Shown here in pieces: positions 16,092 to 24,690 of a DNA stretch of 27,817 bases. Each line of letters opens with the position of its first letter. The stretch's first letter is position 1. The position numbers and the translations under genes are program-made. Origin of the DNA: JAHEJB01 sp041748175 (GTDB lineage Bacteria; Bacteroidota; Rhodothermia; Rhodothermales; Rubricoccaceae); NCBI GenBank assembly GCA_041748175.1, contig JBGTDU010000014.1, forward strand, positions 1 through 27,817. Reading direction: 5' to 3'. The notes under the pieces are model-generated. The model was given only the letters and a program-made list of their open reading frames with translations, was not told the origin of the DNA and searched no databases.

Positions 16092-17279
16092 TCATCTAGC
16101 CAGTGTCATTCTTCGAGCGTCGGAATGGCCGACCGCATCAAGGCGCACGATGTAAAGCCCGACCGCGAGACCGCCACCGTCGAACTCGGCCTCATGCGAA
16201 CCAGCGCTCCGCGGCCCATCTACGAGGACGGCGACCTCGCGGCCTAGCACGTCGTAGACGACAAGCCGCACCATTCCGGCCTCAGGCAGCCCGAAGCGAA
16301 GCGTCGTCCGCGCGTTGAAAGGGTTGGGGAACGGCGACGCGAGCGAAACGGTCTCGGGCAATTCGGTAACGAGCGCAAGGCTTTCGGGCGAAATCGCTTC
16401 CGTCTCGGACGCCACAGAATTGGCATCACTACTGGCGGAATTGGCATCGTCCATGGCTTCGAGAGCAACCTTGCGACGTAAGTTCTTAGCATCAACGACC
16501 GTCCACTCGACGTCGTCCCAGTCAGACCACCAGCTTTCGTCCAACGCCATGCGTGCGTTTGATCGCACGGCAGCCTGGTCGTTCATCGCCAACCCGGCTC
16601 TCGACGCCCGCGCGGTTTCCGTGTTCGACCCTCCGGCAAACGCCGGGCTCGATGCTCTTCTTGAGGCTGCGTCGGAGCCTTCGCCCGTGCGTGCTGCAAG
16701 TTGCGGCGCGGCCTTCTCGAACGGGAAGCTGTCTGTCGCCTCCACGGTCGCAGGAAAGGTGCCGACGTTGATGGTATACGTGTAGGCACCCGTGGGCGCT
16801 GCGCCCGGCACTCTCTGCGTAACCGTCCGCATGAAGGCCATGCCGCCCGGCAAGGTATGCGTGTGCGGGGTGCGCAACGGATCATGCGTAACCGGGCCGG
16901 TAATCACGATCCAGTAGTCAAGCGTAACTGGGTCGACCCCATTGTTTGCGACCGTCACGTCGTACGAAATAAAACCGCCCGTCGATGGAATGATAATCGG
17001 CGGATTAATGGGCGTGAGCGTAACCTCCACAAGCGGCGCGGGTGATCCACCCGTCCCTGAGGCGGGGTACCAGAAGCCCTGCCCGAGAGCATAGGCCGCG
17101 GCCACGATTGGTCCCACGATGGGTTCACCAACCGTTGCGCGAAGGCGGTAGGATCCACCTGTTGCATCGGTGGCACCGCCGGAAATGATATCCGCGCGGA
17201 GCGCATACTGCGCGCGAGTGCCTGGAACGAGAGTGAGGGCCGCGAGGACGGCCATGGCTAGAAGAATGGAGCGTTTCAT
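16092..17279 (-). CDS. Secreted protein with T9SS sorting domain, distal end of the fibre operon
   Basis: The 395-residue product has a signal peptide (about 1-23, ending TRAQ). Residues 24-72 contain GGATDATGGSYRLRATVGEP and YALGQGFWYP, a pattern found at the N-terminus of many secreted bacterial proteins of unknown role. An Ig-like region follows (about 80-200), then a low-complexity Ala/Ser/Asp-rich stretch (about 205-310). Residues about 317-395 form a T9SS sorting tail: FPNPFNARTTLRFGLPE, then VVYDVLGREVAVLVDGPR and GLYIVRLDAVG. It is therefore predicted to be exported by T9SS and kept at the surface. It lies 54 bases after the last fibre gene and is convergent with fabF. The ATG at 17279 precedes the signal peptide. 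Its own function is unknown. Confidence 0.78.
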   Translation of the reverse strand: MKRSILLAMAVLAALTLVPGTRAQYALRADIISGGATDATGGSYRLRATVGEPIVGPIVAAAYALGQGFWYPASGTGGSPAPLVEVTLTPINPPIIIPSTGGFISYDVTVANNGVDPVTLDYWIVITGPVTHDPLRTPHTHTLPGGMAFMRTVTQRVPGAAPTGAYTYTINVGTFPATVEATDSFPFEKAAPQLAARTGEGSDAASRRASSPAFAGGSNTETARASRAGLAMNDQAAVRSNARMALDESWWSDWDDVEWTVVDAKNLRRKVALEAMDDANSASSDANSVASETEAISPESLALVTELPETVSLASPFPNPFNARTTLRFGLPEAGMVRLVVYDVLGREVAVLVDGPRSAGSHEAEFDGGGLAVGLYIVRLDAVGHSDARRMTLAR

Positions 17280-17333
17280 GGTTTCGGAGAGATTGTAACG
17301 GGTGCTGGACAAGGCGAGTGATGGGAGTTGCGC

Positions 17334-19010
17334 TTAGTTGTCGCGCCGGGATTCCGGCGGACGGCGGGCTGGTAGTGTGCGTCCAGGTACGGGGCGATCA
17401 AAATCTAGTCGTGCCGGCTCGAGTCGCTCATGCTCCCTATCGATGAGCATGGGTGCTGGACGCTCAAGAAGCCGCGCCTCTTGCTCGGCGTCGTAATCTG
17501 CGCCAAGCTCGCGCGGCAGCCCGAATGCCGCCGGGTGCAGGTAGCGGCCTCGATCATCCGAGTTCTTGTCTTCCTCCACGACGATCCGGTTTTCGTTGGC
17601 CCACGCGTCCTGCCGGATACCCGTCACCTGCCACGACACCTCTACGTTCGGCTCCTCGGTTCGGATTACAAAGCGTCCGTCGCTGATCCCTTCAGCGATC
17701 ATGGCGCGAGAGAAGGATCTCATCGTAGTGAGTTGGTAACGGAAGTCGCGGTTGAGCGCCTCGAACCATGTCGGCAATTCCACGGTGGCATAGCCTCGGC
17801 CATCGGTGGTGATGTTGCCATTGTAGACGTTCATCATGTCGGGGCTCTCGACGAAGCTGTGCCGGAGGATGCGGTTTTCGGGGTCGAGTGGGTGGTCGAT
17901 CTGGAAGGCGCCGCCGCCCTTGGTGAGCGTACCGGTGACGTTGACGCGGCCTTGGAAATAGCCGCCGTATCCAGTAGGGGAGTCGCTCTGGCCATACACA
18001 CCACTGGCGGCACCGGTGGTTGATTGTGCGCGCCCGAGGACCGCGGCACCTCCGGGCGCGTTCGAGAAGGCAAATACCCCCCAACCGGATCCCGACGTCG
18101 CAGCACTGGTTGCGGCCACGCCGACTTCAGGCGCTCTTCCAGACACCCCGGCACCATCATTGGACGTTGACACACCTTCAACTCCTGCGCCAAGCTCCGC
18201 ACTAGATGTGCCGCGCACGCCGTAGCCGGTGCCTGTCGTTGCTGTGCTTCTTGCGTCCACGCCGATCAGGGGCGCTTCGGCATCGACGCCGATCCCTTGA
18301 TCGGACGAGGCTCTACCGACAACGCCGTACGTGGACAGTGTCGAGGCCGTAGCCACGCCGTAGACGCCGTACGTTGGGCCGATACCCCACACGCCACGAC
18401 CATCAGGCGAATTCGTTTGCCCCACTACGCCGTCGGCGATTCCCAAAGTCGACGTTGCCGCACCATAAACACCGGTTCCCTCCGGGGAACTCGTGGACCC
18501 TAAAATCCCCCACGTGCTTCCGATATCCGCTCCGAAAGCGTAGAGGCCGTCGCCGTAGCCGCTCGTCGCGTCGTTTATTACCGTTGCGACGACTCCGTTC
18601 GACACAGACCCCCGGACGATTGCCGGAACGGCGAGCGTGCGAGCATAAGGCGATGAGAGCAGCCGTGTCCGCGGGGAGAGCGTCGTCCCGGCCACCTCCG
18701 TTTCGAGCCAGTAGCCGTCCGTGAAGTCGAGCCCGTCCCACGTTCCGCTCACGGGCGTGCCCGCGCCGAGTTCGGCGGAGAACACCCCGCCGCTGGTGGA
18801 CACCGTGTGGGTTTCCGCGTAGGACGCGCTTCCGCCGGAGGCCGCCGTGAACAGACCCAGCGTGACGCTGTAGCTGCCATCGGGAACGGGGACATCCGAG
18901 GCGTCGGTAAGGACGCCCTGGTAGGCCATCGTTGTGGGCACCTGTGAGAAGGAGACGTTCGCGCCGATGATGGCAATGAGTAGTGCGGCAAGAAGACAGG
19001 GGCGGTTCAT
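17334..19010 (-). CDS. Repeat fibre-like secreted protein, type B, copy 2
   Basis: The 558-residue product has a signal peptide (about 1-22, ending SFSQ). Residues about 23-135 are the N-terminal domain shared by all four paralogues (TTMAYQGVLTDASDVPVPDG, GGVFSAELGAG, RTRLLSSPYARTLA). Residues about 140-352 hold irregular repeats of about 13-14 residues (GVYGxxxSxxGxGVxG pattern) suggesting a beta-helical or fibre-like body. Residues about 355-495 form the type B C-terminal domain: NVTGTLTKGGGAFQIDHPLD, HSFVESPDMMNVYNGN, WFEALNRDFRYQLT, VSWQVTGIRQDAWANENRI and GRYLHPAAFG. A Pro/Arg-rich charged tail ends the protein. The domain is conserved in many bacteria, but I know no function. The 53 in-frame codons upstream of 19010 overlap the next gene's 3' end and are not used. 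It follows type A copy 2 by 40 bases. Confidence 0.82.
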   Translation of the reverse strand: MNRPCLLAALLIAIIGANVSFSQVPTTMAYQGVLTDASDVPVPDGSYSVTLGLFTAASGGSASYAETHTVSTSGGVFSAELGAGTPVSGTWDGLDFTDGYWLETEVAGTTLSPRTRLLSSPYARTLAVPAIVRGSVSNGVVATVINDATSGYGDGLYAFGADIGSTWGILGSTSSPEGTGVYGAATSTLGIADGVVGQTNSPDGRGVWGIGPTYGVYGVATASTLSTYGVVGRASSDQGIGVDAEAPLIGVDARSTATTGTGYGVRGTSSAELGAGVEGVSTSNDGAGVSGRAPEVGVAATSAATSGSGWGVFAFSNAPGGAAVLGRAQSTTGAASGVYGQSDSPTGYGGYFQGRVNVTGTLTKGGGAFQIDHPLDPENRILRHSFVESPDMMNVYNGNITTDGRGYATVELPTWFEALNRDFRYQLTTMRSFSRAMIAEGISDGRFVIRTEEPNVEVSWQVTGIRQDAWANENRIVVEEDKNSDDRGRYLHPAAFGLPRELGADYDAEQEARLLERPAPMLIDREHERLEPARLDFDRPVPGRTLPARRPPESRRDN

Positions 19011-19050
19011 GGCAGAGTTGGTTTGCGAAAGAAGAGAAGGAATCGAATTC

Positions 19051-20949
19051 CTAGTGGTTGGCTTCGAGTTGGAGAACGCGCGCCCGGAGTGCATCGAGCT
19101 CGGCCCGTTGTTGCTGGACCAAAACGTGCAGCGCCTGAATCGCGGCCAGGGCCACACCATCGGCGTCAACCGCTGCGATGGTCACATCATCCTGGCCCAC
19201 GCCGAAGGCGGCGCTGAAGTCCTGCGCCATCGGGCCGAGGTGAAGGACCGGGTCGCCTCGGTAGCGCCAGGTCTGCATCGGCAGGCTCGCCACGCCATCC
19301 AGCATCGCCAGGATGTTCGCGTCGGAGAAGTCCTCTTTGCGGTTGCGGTCGCTTGTGTGGACGGTCGTGCCGCTGACCTGGACGGTACCGGATTCGTTCA
19401 CCGAGAAGACGACACTGTTCGTCCCGTTGCTGATGGTGAATGCGCCGTCGGTCTCGTCGTTGTTTTCGTCGAGGTGCAGCGCGATGTCGTCGTTCGCCGC
19501 GAAGACCAGGTCGGAACTCACGTAGGCCGGGTCGGAATAGAGGTTGCCGTTGTCGTCGCTGGCCGAGGTTCCTGCCAGAATTAGATCAGCCGCCGCTACC
19601 GCGCCGCCTTTTGCATACACGCCCGTTCCCGCGCCGTTGAAAAACCCAGCATATCCCGTCGTGCCAAAACTCTGCCCTCTGATGCCATAGTTGGCCCCCG
19701 ACACTCCTGTAGCGAACCCTTCAACTCCGACCAGAGAGGCAACGCCGAACACACCCGTGCCTGTGCTCGACGCACTCTCAGCCCACACGCCGTACGTAGC
19801 ACCTGATGAAGCCGATGCGGCGGCGTGGACGCCTTGCCCGGAAGTGGAGTTCGTTAGCGCGGATACACCGTACGCGATGCCCGATAGCGCCGTGCTAACT
19901 CCAGATACTCCTGCACCCGCTGAGGAATTGCTCCGCCCAAATACGCCGTAGGTTGTGCCCGACGACGCCGTAGCCTCGCCATGGACAGCCGTTCCGGAGG
20001 TCGATGTATTGTGACCATACACGCCAAAAGTAGTCCCGGTCGCATGGTCAGCCTGTCCAAACACTCCATAGCCTTGAATCGAATGCGATCTGCCGCGCAC
20101 ACCGATTCCCTGGCCCGTCGCTGAGTCGGCGTCCCCCCGAACCCCCACGCCGCTCGTTGAATTGCTTACGCCATGCACGCCATCCGCAGGCCCCGTAGTC
20201 GTTGAAGCTTCTCCTCGCACGCCGGCACCGTTCGGAGAATTCATCACTCCCGTCACACCATAGGTCACGCCCGTGGTAGAGGTGTTGATGCCCGAGACAC
20301 CCGTACCGAAACCTGAATCGCTCCACCCATACACACCGATATTGTTACCGGAGGTGTTGGCGGCGTATCCGGCCACTCCCCTCCCAGACGGCGAGGCTGA
20401 TTCTCCAAAAACACCATAGGTCGTTCCCAGGCCTGCACTCGCCGTGCCGCGAACCGCGATCCCCTGATCGGAGGCGGTCAAGCCCTGCATTGCATCGGCG
20501 AGGCCGCTTGTTGCATCGTTGCGTACTGTCAGTGCGGCCGCGGTCGGAACGACGCCTACCACAAGCGAGGGTGCCGAGAGCGTCCGCGCGTAAGGCGACG
20601 CAAGCAGCCTCGTCCGGGGTGCGAGCGTCGTTCCATCGACGACGGTCTCCAACCAGTATCCTGTCACAAAGTTGATGATCGGCCAGGAACCGACCGTCGG
20701 GGTACCCGCGCCCAATTCAGCGGAGAACACGCCGTCCGAAGTGGTAACGGGGTGAGTCTCGGCGTAGAGCACGGCACCGCCCGTCGCCAACGAGAAGATG
20801 CGGAGCGCGACGGTATACGTGCCGTCCGGGACGGGCGTGCCGGTGGCGTCGGTGAGGAGGCCCTGGTAGGCCATCGTCGTGGGAGCCTGAGAGAACGAAG
20901 CCGGGATCAGGAGCACAAAAGCGGCGAGAACGAAGAGCGGGCGGTTCAT
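19051..20949 (-). CDS. Repeat fibre-like secreted protein with S74 chaperone domain, type A, copy 2
   Basis: The 632-residue product has a signal peptide (1-21, ending SFSQ). The shared N-terminal domain (about 22-125) is a more diverged version: VPDGTYTVALRIFSLATGG. Residues about 130-440 are repeats such as GVYGWSDSGFGTGVSG and GVFGRSNSSAGAGVSG. Residues about 445-530 form a conserved linker (DDNGNLYSDPAYVSSDL, HLDENNDETDGAFTISNGTN). From about residue 533 the intramolecular chaperone of endosialidase type (peptidase S74) begins: SDRNRKEDF, with Ser533 and Lys538 as the likely self-cleavage dyad, then PMQTWRYRGDP and LGPMAQDFSAAFG, and a final coiled coil (about 605-632). In this family the domain trimerises fibres and is then cut off. 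The start at 20949 is supported by the signal peptide. Confidence 0.85.
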   Translation of the reverse strand: MNRPLFVLAAFVLLIPASFSQAPTTMAYQGLLTDATGTPVPDGTYTVALRIFSLATGGAVLYAETHPVTTSDGVFSAELGAGTPTVGSWPIINFVTGYWLETVVDGTTLAPRTRLLASPYARTLSAPSLVVGVVPTAAALTVRNDATSGLADAMQGLTASDQGIAVRGTASAGLGTTYGVFGESASPSGRGVAGYAANTSGNNIGVYGWSDSGFGTGVSGINTSTTGVTYGVTGVMNSPNGAGVRGEASTTTGPADGVHGVSNSTSGVGVRGDADSATGQGIGVRGRSHSIQGYGVFGQADHATGTTFGVYGHNTSTSGTAVHGEATASSGTTYGVFGRSNSSAGAGVSGVSTALSGIAYGVSALTNSTSGQGVHAAASASSGATYGVWAESASSTGTGVFGVASLVGVEGFATGVSGANYGIRGQSFGTTGYAGFFNGAGTGVYAKGGAVAAADLILAGTSASDDNGNLYSDPAYVSSDLVFAANDDIALHLDENNDETDGAFTISNGTNSVVFSVNESGTVQVSGTTVHTSDRNRKEDFSDANILAMLDGVASLPMQTWRYRGDPVLHLGPMAQDFSAAFGVGQDDVTIAAVDADGVALAAIQALHVLVQQQRAELDALRARVLQLEANH

Positions 20950-20998
20950 GGCAAGGATTGGAGAATGGGAGGGGTTGGGAATGCTTGTGCTAATTCCG

Positions 20999-22465
20999 TC
21001 ACCGATCGCGACGATGGATCGGAGTGGGCGTGGGTCGCTCGGTAGCCAGACGGGCCGCCTCGGCAGAGCGTGCTGCTTCCTGAATCTTTATTTCTTCCAG
21101 GCGCGCCTCAGCCTCGGCGCTGTAGTCCACGCTGCGCTCGCGCGGGAACCCGAATGCCGCAGGATGGAGATAGCGGCCTCTGACGTCCGGCTTCTTGTCT
21201 TCCTCGACGACAATGCGGTTCTCATTCGCCCACGCATCCTGTCGGATGCCGGTCACCTGCCAGCTCACGCGTGTGTGCGGTTCGTTGGTCAGAATCACGA
21301 ATCGGTTCCCCCGCACTTCCTGCGTCACGATGGCCTGTGCGAACGTCTGGCCGAGAACGGTGAGCTGGTAGCGGAAGTCCCGGTTGAGCGCTTCGAACCA
21401 CGCGGGCAGTTCCACCGTCGCGTACCCTCGGGTATCCGTGGTGACGTTGCCGTTGTAGACATTCATCATATCGGGGCTTTCGACGAAGCTGTGCCGCAGG
21501 ATCCGATTCTCGGGGTCGAGCGGATGATCGATCTGAAAAGCCCCGCCTCCCTTCGTGAGCGTACCCGTGACGTTGACGCGCCCATCGAAAAACCCTGCGT
21601 AGCCATTGGGCGAGAAGGCATTGCCGTAGACGCCATACGTCGTTCCCGTCAGGTGTAGAGCGCTGCCCCGGACGCCTGCGCCGTCGGGCGCATTCGAGAA
21701 GCCTTCCACCCCGTAACCCAGGCCGGTATCTGCTGTACTGGTCCCGCTGACGCCGACACCCGGCGCCAGACCACGGACTCCGGTTCCTTCCGAAGAAAGC
21801 GACTCTCCGTACACGCCGTACGCCAGGAAGCCATTGGGGTGCGTAGCCAAACCGTAGACGCCGTTGCCCGCGTCAGACCCACTTCCTCCCCAGACGCCGT
21901 ACGAGGTTCCGACCGTGCCTCCTGCAATTCCCCGAACCCCAGTCCCGAGTTCGGATGGAGTCGCGCCGTAAATCGCCCATGAGTTTGTGCCTTCCGCTCC
22001 GAAAACGTAGAGGCCATCGCCATAACCGGACGTGGCCGCGTTGGAAATTGTGAGGGCTACGCTATTCGTAGCCGATGTACTCATCGATGCCGGAGCAGCC
22101 AGCGTCCGCGCATAGGGCGACGCCAGCAGTCTCGTCCTCGGTGCCAGCGTAGTCCCAGCCACATCGGTTTCCAGCCAGTAGCTGTCGGTGAAATCGAGAG
22201 CGGCCCATATACCCGACACGGGCGCACCCGCCCCCAACTCAGCTGAGAACACGCCGCCGCTGGTTGAGACGGTGTGGGTTTCGGCGTAGGCGGCGCTACC
22301 GCCCGAGGCCGCCGTGAACAGGCCCAGCGTGACGCTGTAGCTGCCATCGGGAACAGGGACATCCGAGGCGTCGGTGAGGAGCCCCTGATAGGCCATCGTC
22401 GTGGGGGCCTGGGCAAAGACCGGCGGCGCGAAGGCGAGGAGTACGAAAAGACACACACGATTCAT
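20999..22465 (-). CDS. Repeat fibre-like secreted protein, type B, copy 1
   Basis: The 488-residue product has a signal peptide (about 1-19, ending VFAQ), then the shared N-terminal domain (about 20-130: TTMAYQGLLTDASDVPVPDG). Residues about 140-290 hold a shorter set of GVYG-type repeats than the paralogues. Residues about 293-435 are the type B C-terminal domain, nearly identical to that of copy 2 (NVTGTLTKGGGAFQIDHPLD, HSFVESPDMMNVYNGN, RGRYLHPAAFGFPRERS). A charged tail (EARLEEIKIQEAARSAEAAR) follows. No T9SS sorting tail is seen, so how it leaves the periplasm is open. The ATG at 22465 precedes the signal peptide; the in-frame codons upstream overlap the C-terminus of the type A gene and are not used. 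It follows type A copy 1 by 40 bases and precedes type A copy 2 by 49. Confidence 0.82.
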   Translation of the reverse strand: MNRVCLFVLLAFAPPVFAQAPTTMAYQGLLTDASDVPVPDGSYSVTLGLFTAASGGSAAYAETHTVSTSGGVFSAELGAGAPVSGIWAALDFTDSYWLETDVAGTTLAPRTRLLASPYARTLAAPASMSTSATNSVALTISNAATSGYGDGLYVFGAEGTNSWAIYGATPSELGTGVRGIAGGTVGTSYGVWGGSGSDAGNGVYGLATHPNGFLAYGVYGESLSSEGTGVRGLAPGVGVSGTSTADTGLGYGVEGFSNAPDGAGVRGSALHLTGTTYGVYGNAFSPNGYAGFFDGRVNVTGTLTKGGGAFQIDHPLDPENRILRHSFVESPDMMNVYNGNVTTDTRGYATVELPAWFEALNRDFRYQLTVLGQTFAQAIVTQEVRGNRFVILTNEPHTRVSWQVTGIRQDAWANENRIVVEEDKKPDVRGRYLHPAAFGFPRERSVDYSAEAEARLEEIKIQEAARSAEAARLATERPTPTPIHRRDR

Positions 22466-22505
22466 TACAATGGGAGTTAGAATGGTGGGCAAATGGATGA
22501 GAGCC

Positions 22506-24641
22506 CTAGCGATTGGCTTCGAGGTGCGCCACGCGTTCACGGAGCGCATTGAGCTCAGTTTGCTGTTGCCGCGCAAAAGCCTGTTGCTCTTGCACGAGCC
22601 GGTAGAGGGCCTGGATCGCCGCGAGCGCCACGCCATCGGCGTCAACCGCTGCAATCGTCACGTCGTCCTGCCCGAGGCCGAACGCCGCGCTGAAATCCTG
22701 AGCCATCGGGCCGAGATGCCGAATGGGATCGTCGCGGTAGCGCCACGTCTGCATCGGGAGTCCTGCCACGCCATCCAGAATGGCTTCGATGTTGACGTCC
22801 GAGAAGTCCGCTTTGCGATTGCGGTCGCTCGTGTGGACGGTGGTGCCGCTGACCTGCACGGTGCCCGACTCGTTCACCGAGAAGACGACGCTGTTCGTTC
22901 CGTTGCTGATGGTGAAGGAGCCATCGGTCTCGTCGTTGTTCTCGTCGAGGTGCAGCGCGATGTCGTCGTTAGCGGCGAGGACGAGGTCGGAACTCGGGTA
23001 GGCCGGATCGGAGTAGAGGTTGCCGTTGTCGTCGCCTCCAGAAGTCCCGGCAAGAATGAGATCAGCCGCGGCGACCGGGCCGCCGCGGGCATAGACCGCG
23101 GTGCCAGGTCCGGTGAAATACCCTCCGAAGCCTGTTGGTGAGGTGGCAAGCCCGCTTACACCGATACCTCCAGAGAACGAACCACCGAGTCCATCGGGGG
23201 AATCTACCTGCCCTCTTACACCAAGGGTCGCCCCCGTGCTGGAGGGGTTTGCGCCGAACACCCCGGTCCCTTCAACCGAGTCACTTCTCCCGAATACGCC
23301 ATGAGTGAATCCACTTGCCGACGTAGCGATACCGGCGACACCATTGGAAAAATTTCCACCGGCTTCGCCGTACACACCTGTGCCAATTCCCTCATCGGAT
23401 TCACCGTAGACGCCGTACTTCCTCCCCTTCCCATGAATACCTGTCCCATCAGTCGACGCGCTCTCGCCATAGACGCCGGAAGTCGCACCCGACGCTGCCG
23501 TGGCCAATGCAAAAACACCGAATCCTGAGGTCGAAGTGGATCGCGCGTCGATGCCACGGGAAAATCCGGTAAGTGCAGTGGACTCAGCAAAGACCCCAAC
23601 TCCAGAGACCGAGGACGAAAAACCCTGTATGCCAAACGCCCCCGAGCCATAAACGCCCGCACCCGTGGGGGTATGTGATTCGCCGTAAACTCCGTAAGCC
23701 CCTGGGACGCTGCCTTGAGTAGACGAAGCGATACCGTACACGCCGATCCCGTCATGCGATGAGCTGGACCCGTAGACGCCATACGTATCGCCCGACGTTG
23801 ACGTAGCAAGGCCGGTCACACCCGTGCCGGACGAGGATGCGCTTTGCCCTCGTACGCCCGAGGCTGCCGCGCTGAGTGTCGTCACCTCGCCATACACCCC
23901 GGCGCCACTATCCACGGTCGTGCCGCTGATGCCAACTATTGCGTATAAACCTGTTGCCGTTTCACCACGAACACCCGTTCCCACGGTTGCGGAACCTAGT
24001 ACGCCAGTTCTCCCTGCACCTGCGACCCCAGTGCCAGAGGCAGAAGAGCTCTCACCGTACACACCGTAGTTCGTGCCTGATGTCGCGGCGGCCAGACCGA
24101 CCACCCCCGTACCTTCCGTCGATGCGCTCACTCCATAGAGTCCCGCGCTTTCACCATGATCTGCACTGAAGGCGGTAAGCCCGTGGCCATACAAGCCCGT
24201 TGTGGCCGTGTTCGTAACCGTCAGCACGCGGCCATCCGGTGCTTCACCCGAAATGAACCCAGGCACGGCAAGGGTCCGGGCATAGGGTGAGGCCAACAGC
24301 CTCGTCCTAGGCGCGAGCGTCGTCCCGGCCACGACCGTCTCGAGCCAGTAGCCCGCGGTGAAATCGAGCCCGGCCCACGTGCCATTCACTGGCGCGCCCG
24401 CGCCGAGCTCGGCGGAGAACACGCCGCCGCTGGTAGAGACGGTGTGCGTTTCCGCATAGGCAGCGCTACCGCCCGAGGCCGCCGTGAAAAGGCCGAGCGC
24501 AATGGAGTAGCTGCCGTCCGGGACGGTTGTGCCGGAAGCATCCGTGAGAAGGCCCTGGTACGCGATGGTAGTTGGCGTTTGGGCGGAGGAACTCATCGCC
24601 GAAAGAATGAGGCAGACGGTTAGAAAAAGGGTGTCGCGCAT
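22506..24641 (-). CDS. Repeat fibre-like secreted protein with S74 chaperone domain, type A, copy 1
   Basis: The 711-residue product is the longest of the four. It has a signal peptide (1-21, ending SSSAQ) and the shared N-terminal domain (about 22-127). Residues about 130-505 are many repeats such as GVYGESSSASGTGVAG and GVYGSSSSHDGIGVYG. A conserved linker (DDNGNLYSDPAYPSSDL, LDENNDETDGSFTISNGTN) leads to the S74 intramolecular chaperone: SDRNRKADF with Ser605 and Lys610, then PMQTWRYRDDP and LGPMAQDFSAAFG. A coiled coil (about 675-711) ends the protein. Its N-terminal domain resembles the type B genes (LGLFTAASGGSAAYAETHTV) more than type A copy 2, although its C-terminus matches copy 2, so the gene looks mosaic. 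It lies 49 bases after the upstream T9SS-cargo gene. Confidence 0.85.
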   Translation of the reverse strand: MRDTLFLTVCLILSAMSSSAQTPTTIAYQGLLTDASGTTVPDGSYSIALGLFTAASGGSAAYAETHTVSTSGGVFSAELGAGAPVNGTWAGLDFTAGYWLETVVAGTTLAPRTRLLASPYARTLAVPGFISGEAPDGRVLTVTNTATTGLYGHGLTAFSADHGESAGLYGVSASTEGTGVVGLAAATSGTNYGVYGESSSASGTGVAGAGRTGVLGSATVGTGVRGETATGLYAIVGISGTTVDSGAGVYGEVTTLSAAASGVRGQSASSSGTGVTGLATSTSGDTYGVYGSSSSHDGIGVYGIASSTQGSVPGAYGVYGESHTPTGAGVYGSGAFGIQGFSSSVSGVGVFAESTALTGFSRGIDARSTSTSGFGVFALATAASGATSGVYGESASTDGTGIHGKGRKYGVYGESDEGIGTGVYGEAGGNFSNGVAGIATSASGFTHGVFGRSDSVEGTGVFGANPSSTGATLGVRGQVDSPDGLGGSFSGGIGVSGLATSPTGFGGYFTGPGTAVYARGGPVAAADLILAGTSGGDDNGNLYSDPAYPSSDLVLAANDDIALHLDENNDETDGSFTISNGTNSVVFSVNESGTVQVSGTTVHTSDRNRKADFSDVNIEAILDGVAGLPMQTWRYRDDPIRHLGPMAQDFSAAFGLGQDDVTIAAVDADGVALAAIQALYRLVQEQQAFARQQQTELNALRERVAHLEANR

Positions 24642-24690
24642 GAAAGGCAGGTTTTGGAGAGTTCAGATGTTGGCAGTTTCCGCCACTGCT

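Larger units (their letters stand above)
17334..20949 (-). repeat. Tandem A-B gene unit, copy 2
   Basis: This unit comprises a type A gene (19051-20949) and a type B gene (17334-19010), 40 bases apart. It repeats the organisation of copy 1 at 20999-24641, also with a 40-base internal gap and preceded by 49 bases. The ends of the corresponding genes are very similar between copies in protein and DNA, while the repeat cores differ strongly. Confidence 0.75.
20999..24641 (-). repeat. Tandem A-B gene unit, copy 1
   Basis: This unit comprises a type A gene (22506-24641) and a type B gene (20999-22465). It parallels copy 2 at 17334-20949 in order, orientation and internal spacing (40 bases), with 49 bases before each unit. 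It suggests duplication of a two-gene unit followed by divergence of the repeat cores. Confidence 0.75.

Noticed and set aside
17334..24641. CRISPR array
   Set aside because: The repetition is at protein level (GVYG-type units) within long coding frames; spacing and sequence are irregular at DNA level.
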